Made by a program: the position numbers and the translations under genes
Assembly (NCBI RefSeq): GCF_019317285.1
Contig: NZ_CP079218.1
Span: 1,674,001-1,738,000, forward strand
Length of the DNA stretch: 64,000 nucleotides
DNA from: Pedobacter sp. D749
GTDB lineage: Bacteria > Bacteroidota > Bacteroidia > Sphingobacteriales > Sphingobacteriaceae
Reading direction: 5' to 3'
The notes under the pieces: generated by a model
The model's input: the letters and a program-made list of their open reading frames with translations, nothing else
Database searches by the model: none
Told to the model about the DNA's origin: nothing
Shown here: in pieces, positions 1 through 9,700 of the stretch
How the letters are laid out: the number at the start of each line of letters is the position of its first letter
Position numbering within the stretch: position 1 is the stretch's first letter

Positions 1-3000
1 CACGAATATTATACCCAGCTGTTTGCCGATGAAAAATTGAAAATCACTCCTATACTTAATCATCAAAGTATCCGCAATCATTTAGAGAAATTTTTGCCTG
101 ACTACATGCTACCGGAACATATGATATTCCTTGATCAATTTCCGCTAACCAGGCATGGGAAGATAGATCATAAAAATCTTCCAAATCCTGAAGTTTATTT
201 AGAAGAAAAAGTTCAGAGGGGTTATGTAGAGCCCCAGACAGAAATCGAATGCCGGTTAGCTTCGATCTGGAAGGATGTACTAGGTCTTGATCGCATTGGA
301 ATAGAAGATAATTTCTTTGATTTAGGCGGACAGTCAATGAAAGCCATCCAAATTGTTTCAAGAGTTTACAAGGAATTAAATATTAAAATTGAGCTGAAAA
401 ATATTTTCGAGTTACAAACTATAAAAGGCTTAGGTGAATTGCTGGCAGGGACTTCGGAAATGCAATTTCAGGCCATTCCCGTCAATCCTGTAAAGTCTCA
501 TTACGATCTTTCACATGCGCAAAAAAGGATTTGGATATTAAGTCAGTTTGAAGAAACTAAGGATGCTTTTGACTTATCCAGTAGGTTTCAAATAAAGGGC
601 AACTTAAATATTGAATATTTTAAAAAGGCTTTTATCATTGTTATAGGACGGCAGGAAAGTCTCAGAACAACTTTCACTTTCGTTAACAGCATCCCTCAAC
701 AGGTGATACATTCGATAGACGCTTTGCCTTTCGAAATGGAATTTATTGATACCAGTGAAAACTCTGTCGGTAACCAATTTGTCTTCGAGTACAACACAGC
801 CTCAATTGATCTAGCTGAAGGTCCTTTATTCAAAACGCAACTCATAAAAAAAAGTGATCATTATTTTGAATTTGTCTTCACCATTCATCATGCGATTTGC
901 GATGGATGGTCAAGTGTGTTGTTAATGAGGGAATTGACCGAGTGTTATAATTCGCTACAGCAACAAAGACAACCGAACTTACCTAAGCTTTCTATTCAAT
1001 ATAAAGATTTTTCCTCATGGCAAAATGATGAAATTTCAACAGGCATTTTAAACAATCACAAGAAATACTGGTTAGCCCAGGTTGCCGACACGCCCTTGTT
1101 AAATCTTCCGCTAGATTTCCCGCGACCGGTGATTAAAACATACGATGGAGACAGTATTAATTTTACTATTCCACCAGTGTTAACTGAACAGCTATACAAG
1201 TTAAGTCATCGACGGGATAGTACTATGTTTATGACATTACTGGCCGCGTTTTACATCTTGCTAAGACGTTATGCAGATCAGCAGGAAATTGTTATTGGCT
1301 CACCAATATCTGGAAGAGATCATGCTGAAATTGAGCAGATAATAGGTCTGTTTATCAATACACTACCGCTTAAGATTTCGGCTGGAGAAAATACTTCTTT
1401 TGATGAGCTGCTTGCCCTAGTCCGCGGTGTCACGTTGGATGCTTACGAACATCAGTCATATCCTTTTGATAAGTTGATAGAAGACCTCAGCTCTAAGCGG
1501 GATGTAAGTAGGTCTCCATTGTTTGATGTAATGATCGTATTGCAAAACTCAGACATGATGTCAGGCAGCAGCCTTAAAATGAATGGTTTGTCTTTAGAAT
1601 ATGTGGGTACGGCCAGTCAAAGTTGTAAATATGATATGATTCTTAATTTAACCGAAACAGAAAGTAATATAGAAGGAAGGTTAGAATTTAACCCGCGATT
1701 ATTTTCTAAAGAAAGAATTCAAAGAATGACAGATCATTTTACATGTATTTTGGAAGCGATCGTTATAAATGACAAAGTAAATATCGATGATCTTGACTTT
1801 GTCACGGACATAGAAAAAAAAGAAATCATTGAATTATTTAATGATACGAAAACAGATTATCCAAAATCTGCAAATCTGATAGATTTATTTGAAAAACAGG
1901 TCGTTCTTCAACCTAACGCAACTGCCGTCCTTTTTGAATGCATTAGCTTGACCTATTCGGTTTTAAATGAGAAAGTAAATCAGTTAGCGCGTTATTTGAT
2001 TGGGGAATATAATGTTCAAAAGGGTGATTTTATTGCTATTTCCTTACCAAAATCCGAAAGAATGATAATCGGAATGCTGGCGATACTCAAATGTGGAGCA
2101 GTGTATGTGCCAGTGGATAGCGAACTTCCGACAGAGCGAATAAACTATATTCTGGGGGATGCTTCTGTTAAATTGGTTCTCACCGAATCGTCGAACAAAT
2201 GGTCAACAAAAGATTTTAGCGTCATGATGTTAGATTTAGATAACAGTGAAATTAATTGTATGGACGTGGCTAATCTTTTGGAAAACCGATCATCTTCAGA
2301 TTTGGCATATGTGATTTATACATCAGGATCAACGGGAATGCCTAAAGGTGTAATGATGGAACACACCAGTGTGGTGAATAGAATACATTGGATGTGGAAC
2401 CACTATCAATTTGACACGACGGATATAATTCTTCAAAAAACCTCTATAAGTTTTGATGTGTCGGTTTGGGAAATATTTATGACACTATGTTACGGCGCGA
2501 AACTGGTACTTTGTAACCGCGATGCTGTTTACGATCCTGAAACGCTTATTGATCTGATTTATGAAACCAGGATTTCCACGATACATTTTGTCCCTAGTAT
2601 GTATGCCGTATTCCTGGAATACCTGGAGGAAAGCGAATTGTATAAAATCAGTTCACTGCGTCACGTCATTGTTAGTGGTGAGGCATTATCTCCTAGTCTT
2701 GTAGAGAAACATTACCTCAATTCAGCAGTCCCATTGCACAATTTATACGGTCCTACCGAAGCTGCGGTAGATGTTAGTTATTATCAAACTAACCGATCAG
2801 ATAAAATTATCCCGATTGGGAAGCCGATATCGAATATTAAACTTTACATCGTTGACAAAAAGTTAAACCTTCAACCTGTGGGGGTGGTTGGCCAAATTGC
2901 CATAGAAGGTGTTGGATTAGCCAGAGGTTATCTAAATAAAGAGGAGCTTACTTTGGCTAAGTTCACACATTCTGGATTTAATCGTAAAAAACTTTATTTA

Positions 3001-3636
3001 ACCGGTGATATCGGACGCTGGCTAAAGGATGGTAATATTGAATATTTGGGAAGAAATGATTTTCAGGTAAAGGTACGTGGTTTCCGAATTGAACTGGGTG
3101 AAATAGAAACAGTATTAATGAAGCACCCCAATATTAAAGATGCAGTGGTGATAACTAAGGGGAAAGATCCCAATGCTCAAGAACTCGAAGCTTACCTGAT
3201 TTCGGATAATCCCATCGATAAAAGAGATTTGAAATTGTATTTAGGAAAGGTCTTACCAGAATATATGGTGCCCTCGTTTTTTAATTATCTAGAGGAGATG
3301 CCTCTGAATGCCAATGGGAAACTGGATCGAAATCTCTTGCAGAACACGAAAAATGCTAGCCCTGAAATTGATTTTAAAGATGTTAAAACCAAGCTTGAGG
3401 ATCAGATACGTGAAGTATGGAAAGACTTGCTACAGCTTGATAATATCAGCACAACAGATAATTTTTTTGATATCGGTGGCAATTCTCTTAAAATCATAAC
3501 GCTACATAAAAGAATAAATCAGTTCTTGAAAAACAAAGTTTCTTTAGTTGATCTGTTTAAGTTCAATACGATTGAATCATTTCATGCTTACGTCTCCAAA
3601 AATGACGTTTTATCAGTTGAGGATATTGATGTTTAA
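1..3636 (+). CDS. Non-ribosomal peptide synthetase, 5' truncated: [A]-PCP-C-A(Ser)-PCP
   Basis: The reading frame is open from base 1, so the gene begins outside the window; the TTG at 37 is not the true start. In order I see the end of an A domain (NGK-like motif HGKIDHKNL), a PCP (DNFFDLGGQS, carrier Ser codon 334-336), an LCL-type C domain (HHAICDGWS), a complete A domain (YTSGSTGMPKG, YGPTE, NGKLDR) and a PCP (DIGGNS, Ser codon 3484-3486). Aligning the second A domain by eye to the GrsA pocket gives D-V-W-H-I-S-L-V-D-K, which matches the known serine code. The protein therefore passes an aminoacyl- or peptidyl-Ser thioester on, most likely to the KS that opens the next gene. The substrate of the first A domain cannot be read because its pocket lies outside the window. 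There is no release domain, consistent with a mid-assembly-line subunit. Confidence 0.95.
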   Translation, partial: HEYYTQLFADEKLKITPILNHQSIRNHLEKFLPDYMLPEHMIFLDQFPLTRHGKIDHKNLPNPEVYLEEKVQRGYVEPQTEIECRLASIWKDVLGLDRIGIEDNFFDLGGQSMKAIQIVSRVYKELNIKIELKNIFELQTIKGLGELLAGTSEMQFQAIPVNPVKSHYDLSHAQKRIWILSQFEETKDAFDLSSRFQIKGNLNIEYFKKAFIIVIGRQESLRTTFTFVNSIPQQVIHSIDALPFEMEFIDTSENSVGNQFVFEYNTASIDLAEGPLFKTQLIKKSDHYFEFVFTIHHAICDGWSSVLLMRELTECYNSLQQQRQPNLPKLSIQYKDFSSWQNDEISTGILNNHKKYWLAQVADTPLLNLPLDFPRPVIKTYDGDSINFTIPPVLTEQLYKLSHRRDSTMFMTLLAAFYILLRRYADQQEIVIGSPISGRDHAEIEQIIGLFINTLPLKISAGENTSFDELLALVRGVTLDAYEHQSYPFDKLIEDLSSKRDVSRSPLFDVMIVLQNSDMMSGSSLKMNGLSLEYVGTASQSCKYDMILNLTETESNIEGRLEFNPRLFSKERIQRMTDHFTCILEAIVINDKVNIDDLDFVTDIEKKEIIELFNDTKTDYPKSANLIDLFEKQVVLQPNATAVLFECISLTYSVLNEKVNQLARYLIGEYNVQKGDFIAISLPKSERMIIGMLAILKCGAVYVPVDSELPTERINYILGDASVKLVLTESSNKWSTKDFSVMMLDLDNSEINCMDVANLLENRSSSDLAYVIYTSGSTGMPKGVMMEHTSVVNRIHWMWNHYQFDTTDIILQKTSISFDVSVWEIFMTLCYGAKLVLCNRDAVYDPETLIDLIYETRISTIHFVPSMYAVFLEYLEESELYKISSLRHVIVSGEALSPSLVEKHYLNSAVPLHNLYGPTEAAVDVSYYQTNRSDKIIPIGKPISNIKLYIVDKKLNLQPVGVVGQIAIEGVGLARGYLNKEELTLAKFTHSGFNRKKLYLTGDIGRWLKDGNIEYLGRNDFQVKVRGFRIELGEIETVLMKHPNIKDAVVITKGKDPNAQELEAYLISDNPIDKRDLKLYLGKVLPEYMVPSFFNYLEEMPLNANGKLDRNLLQNTKNASPEIDFKDVKTKLEDQIREVWKDLLQLDNISTTDNFFDIGGNSLKIITLHKRINQFLKNKVSLVDLFKFNTIESFHAYVSKNDVLSVEDIDV

Positions 3637-3733
3637 CCTCTCTATCCCTCACGCACCATTGCCAATTTTGTTCATCAACCATAAGTGTGCGGATTATTTT
3701 ATCAAATATATCTCTTCAAATTAACCTAAATCA

Positions 3734-6700
3734 ATGGAAAACAACAAATGTGTAGCCGTGATCGGCATGAGTGGCGTTTTTCCCGAGGCATCAACCCTCG
3801 TTGAGCTATACAATAATCTGAAATCCGGTAAAGATAGTGTTCGCCAAATTTCAGATGAAAGAATTGCCAATTCCAGTTTGTCTTATGATAAACGCTATCA
3901 GCAAATCGGATTTTTAAACCGTATAGATTACTTCGATAACCAGTTCTTTAAAATATCAAAAAAAGAGGCTGAAGTAATGGATCCTCATCAACGCTTTATA
4001 TTGGAACTTTGTTGTCAGGCTATCGAAAATTCTGGGTATAAACTTAAAGATGTAAGCGGTTCAAATACGGCGGTGTTTCTATCATCACACCCTTATCCTG
4101 CTTACGCATTTTATTTTATAGAAGATGACGATCCTACGGTGCAAACTGGAAATTTAATAGCTATGTCAGCGGGACGTGTATCGCATATATTAAATCTAAC
4201 GGGGCCAGCTCTTAATATTGATACCGCCTGCTCATCATCTCTGGTAGCAATTCACGAAGCAAGTCAGAAGCTAATCACCGGAGAAGTAGATACTGCTTTA
4301 GTAGGAGGGGTGTCATTAGCAATCAAATATCCTGAAATTTCCAGTTATGTGACAGGGATCACCTCGCCAGATGGAAAAAGTAAAGCGTTTGACCAATCTG
4401 CTAACGGGACAGGCGGAGGAGAAGGCGGTGGAATTCTGTTCCTGAAACGACTTGATATGGCAATTGAGGATAATGATATCATACACGCAATTATTAGAGG
4501 TGGCGCTATAAATCAAGACGGTGGCCGGTCAAACGGCCTAACGGCACCTAGTCCAGTTGCCCAGGCAGAAGTCCTTAAAAAAGCTTGGAAAAATGCTGAA
4601 ATCGATCCTGAATCAATTGGTTATATTGAAGCACATGGAACTGGTACAAAGCTCGGCGATCCTATAGAATTTCAGGCAATTTCAGATGCTTTTAATGCTT
4701 TCACCGACAAAAGACATTTCTGTGCTGTCAGCACTATAAAAACTAACATCGGGCATTTGGATAATGCCGCTGGTATTGCTGGTGTCATTAAAGGGATATT
4801 GGCATTGAAAAATAGGGCATTATTTCCTTCACTTCATTTTACCATTCCTAATCCATACATAGATTTTGAAAATAGCGCAGCTTATATAAATACAGATTTT
4901 AAAGAATGGGAGAGTTGTGGTTTTCCGCGCAGATGCGGAATTAGCTCCTTTGGTTTAAGTGGAACTAATGCACATATTGTTTTAGAGGAGGCTCCTTCTC
5001 ACGCACAGAAAGTTATCGAAAATGAGAACGACGATTTGCCGTCGTTTCTTAAAATTTCGGCCAAGACAAGCATCGCATTAACCCAATATATCGATCACAT
5101 CATCCAATACCTGAGGGTAGCTGACTCAGCTTTCTCTGACATAGTATATTCGCTCAACACCGGACGGGATGATTATAAATATAGAGTAGCATTAGTATTC
5201 GAAAGCAAGGAACAACTTATTGAGGACCTTAATGAAATCAGAAACGAACTGAAACGAAATGAGGTTGTGTCAGTTCCTGATAATATTCAAACTGTTTTAT
5301 TGCTTTCTGATAGTATTTTGGATGCAGAACTTTTTATGCATTTGGTGTCAAGCAACCGTCTTTTTAGCAAACTAAAACTTGATATCGAAAAAATTGTCGG
5401 ATTTGATATATCTGATCATCATATACTGAGTTCTTTTTCGATCCAGTATTTCTTAATCAAGCAGTGGGAAACTTACGGAATAAAAATCAATAAAATAATT
5501 GCTACGGGAATCGGAAAAATAATTAAAGACCTTTTCAGAGGCCATATTGATTTAACCAGGGCCATTACCTTAATTACTGAATCAGAAATAGGTAACGATT
5601 CGTTTGACGAAGAAAAATTCAGATTTTATTTAAATGAATTACAGGCATCTACACCATTAGTTTTATTGGAGGTAGGTAAAGATAGTTTATTAGTAAAAAC
5701 ATTGAGGACTTGGTCAGATAGCGATCGGTTTACTATAATTTCACCACTAACCGGTAATAATTCTACGCTGCAGCAACTTTCTGAACTATACAGATTTGGG
5801 TTTGATATAGACTGGGGTTGTTATTATTCTGGTAGTACGGCCCGGCGTGTAGAAGTTCCTGTTTATCCCTTTGAACGTGTGCGTTGCTGGATCAGGGAAG
5901 CCTTACCCACGCGTGTCCACAACTGGTTTCATGAATTGGTTTGGGATGCTGCCGAAGCTAAAGGTTTTACTGGAGTTACTGGGAACAGTTATGTGATCAT
6001 CATGGACGAACTTGGTTTAGGTTTGGGATTGATATCCGCCCTACGTTTGGCCGGGAACGAATGTATTACGGTAAGTCGTGGTAAGCGATACGAGATGGAG
6101 TCTGCTGGTGCATATATTATAGATCCGGAAGAAGAATCGTGTTATGAACAGCTTTATGAGGATTTACGTACCATGACTAAACTGACGGGGATCATAGATT
6201 TATCGGGATATCGTAAGGTTGAAGCTGGCACGGAGGCCCAGGCCGTTAAGTATTTGTACTCGCAGGTATACCTGGCCAAATATTTTAGCGGTCATCTGTG
6301 TCGTAAGGGCTTTGAATATGTACAGGTAAGCAGTAATGGTTACCGTATCGGTACAGGAGATGATCCGGTTTTAGCTATCCACACTGCAGGCAGTTGTTTT
6401 TTAAAGGGCGTATTATCAGAATATACAGGTTTAAAAGCACGTGGCATAGATGTAGACATTTATACAGAGCATGTATCGGATGCCATCGGTTATGTGTTTA
6501 AAGAACTGGGAACGGAAGATAACATAAAGTTTGTTGGCTACCGTTTGGGTAAACGTTATGTTCAGCAATTTAAGAAAGTGGCGGCTCCTGAGCTGCACCA
6601 GTCATCCGTACCGGTTATCCGTTCGGGAGGTGTTTACCTAGTTACTGGGGGTGCCAGCGGTATCGGACTGGAAATAAGCAAGTCTTTATCAAGAGTATCA

Positions 6701-9700
6701 GGTGTCAGGCTGATCATTCTGGGGCAGACCTTCTTACCGGTCAAAGCGCAGTGGAATGATACCTCAGACCTTAGCCCTGTGGAACAGGAGCGGATCTCGG
6801 CCTTGAAATCACTGGAAGCATCAGGCGCCTTGGTAGATTATTATGGTCTTGATATGCGTGAAGAAGCGGCGATGTCTGTAACATTTGAGAAAATAAGACA
6901 GACGACGGTTAAGCTGGATGGGATCATACATTCCGCAGGTGTTGGTATAAGCGGTTATAGTTTGTCAGAACAGACAAATTCAGAAATAGACAGTATCCTG
7001 GGCCCAAAGATCTATGGGACTTATTTTCTGGATAAGTACAGCCGGGAACTGCATCCGGATTTTTTAGTGATGTTCAGTTCTTTGAACTCCCTGGTTCCTA
7101 AAAGGCGGAGTGCAGTTTATGCAGCTGCTAACGGTTATCAGGATGGTTATTGTAATTATTCTGGTTATCAGGGGACAAAATTTATCGGGATCAACTGGCC
7201 TGGCTGGTCAGAGTGTGGTATGGGCGCGCGGGGTTTGGGCGGATCAGCACCTGAAAACACGGGCGAAGATGTGCTGAAGCATATAACAACGGGTGATGGT
7301 ATAGATAGTTTCTATGCCTTATTGGATATGGGCCGTGCTAACACAGCGGTAGCAGAAGTAGATATCACCGGATTTAAGATAAACCCGTTTTTCAGCGTGG
7401 GAAATGAAGTTGTGCTGAATCCTTCAGTGTCAATGGGCTTATCCCCATCTGCGGGGGAAGGTTCCGGGCCGGATGAGGCTTTAACAATCAGTGGTTTAAG
7501 TCAGGCTGAATCCAGGGTTCATATGGTTTGGCAGGAGATACTGAAAGCAGAAACCATATCGGTGGATTCAGATTTTTTCGAGATGGGTGGCCATTCATTG
7601 AATGGCAGCCAGGTAATTAATCGTCTAGAGAAGCTTTTTGAGGTAGAGCTGGAATTTGAGGATTTGTTTGAATACCCAACGATTCGTTCATTGTCAGCAT
7701 ATATAGAACAATTGCAGTCAGCGGGCGATATGACTGAGTATTCAGATATATCGCATATTCCGGATTCTGTTTATTATGATTTGTCACATTCACAGCGTCG
7801 TTTGTGGGCGCTGAGCCACCAACCTGGTTCAGGTCTGGCCTATAACCTAGTTGGGACGCATGTTTTGGAAGGTGATCTTGATGTGGAAGCCTTCCGACGT
7901 GCCTTTGGGGAAGTAGTTTCCCGTCACGAGATTCTTCGGACAGGTTTCCATGAGGTATCCGGGGAACCTGTTCAACAGGTTGAGCCCTTTTCATCGATGG
8001 GCTTTTCTGTGGTTTACAGGGATTTGCGCGGATTATCGGAGGATTCCGTGGAACTCCAGGAGATTATCCGTGAAGAGGTATCAAAGCCTTTTGATTTATC
8101 GGAGGCCGGACTGTTGCGTTCACAGTTGCTGCATCTGTCAGCCGACCGTTATCTGTTTGTATTTACGATGCATCATATCATTTCCGATGGCTGGTCGATG
8201 CGTGTATTGCTCAAAGAAGTATCGGTACTTTATCTTTACTATAAGAAAGGTGGTGCTTACCCTTTGGCTGAGCTCAGGCTTCAATACCGTGATTATGCGC
8301 GTTGGCAGGTCCAGGAGCTGGCCGATCCGGCCCACCGCTCCCGTGCCTACTGGAAAGAGCAGTTTTCGGGGCAGCTTCCCTTACTTTCGGTTCGCGGTGA
8401 TAAGTCACGGCCTGTACAGAAGAGTTATAATGGTTCCCGAGAGCACTTTATGATCGGTGCGGATGTTTCCGATGGTCTGAGCATGCTGAGCCGTTCCCAT
8501 GACAGCACACTTTATATGGGTGTACTGACATCTCTTTATATCCTGTTGTATAAATACAGCCATCAGCGTGATATCATCATCGGTACGCCTGTTTCTGGCC
8601 GTTCTCACCGGGACCTTGAAGAGCAGATCGGTTTTTATGTGAATACACTGGCATTGCGGATGCAGTTTGAAGAAAGCTGGAGCTATATCGGCCTGTTACG
8701 CCGTGTAAAAGAACGGTGCCTGGAAGCTTTTGCCCATGACCAATATCCATTTGACTGTTTATTGGAAGACCTGTCTCTGGTCCGGGATCCGGGCCGTAGT
8801 CCGTTGTTTGATGTGATGCTCACCTTTGAAGGTTCGGGTTCTTCGGAAGAAATGCTTGAGGGGATTACGATCAGTAATAATGAGACGGAGCTTCCGGTAA
8901 GCAAGTTTGACCTGACCTGGATAGTTGTGTCTGGCGAATCCGGTCTGTCGGTAAACATTGAGTACAATACAGATTTGTTCAGCCGGGAGTGGATATTGCA
9001 GTTAGGCAGTCATTACCAAGAGCTTTTACGGAGTATCGTTTTAAATCCGGATATGCGGCTGCATGAACTGAATTGTCTGACAACAGCAGAAGCGGAACGT
9101 TTCCATCAGGTTCCTTTTTTTAGTTTTCCCTTGGGTACGCTCCACTCTGTTTTCGAAGAACGTGTCCTGGCAGGTGGCAGCTCAGTAGCTTTAAGTTACC
9201 AGGGGGCCTCCTTAAGTTATAGCGAACTGTCTTTCCGGAGCAACCAGCTTGCCCGCTATTTACGGGATGTGCAGGGTGTTACTGCCAATGATCTGATCGG
9301 TATTTTGTTATCACCAGGTTTAGATATGGTCGTATCTGTACTGGGGATTTTAAAAGCCGGTGGCGGATATGTTCCGCTGGACCCTTCTTATCCTGAGGAC
9401 CGTATAGGTTTTATGGTAAAGGACTCGTCTGTAAAAGCTGTTCTCACCACCGGATCATTTTCAGTCCTGTTGGGATCGTGTAGTGGACCAACGGTTTTAT
9501 TGGTAGATGAGGTATTTTCCGGACAGGGCAGTTACAGTGGTGCATCCCTGGCAGATCTCAACAATCCTGCAGATACGGCATACGTAATTTATACATCCGG
9601 GTCTACAGGAACGCCCAAAGGGGTGTCTGTAAGCCATTCGAATGTAATGAACTTATTGTTTCATGATGATTTTGAATATGAGTTCAGCAGTTCAGATGTT

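Noticed and set aside
7617..7994. Open frame on the minus strand inside the PKS-NRPS gene
   Set aside because: It is fully antisense to conserved PCP and C-domain code; such shadows occur throughout the high-GC block (for example 8138-8335, 8405-8608, 10229-10667) and none has a recognisable protein pattern.
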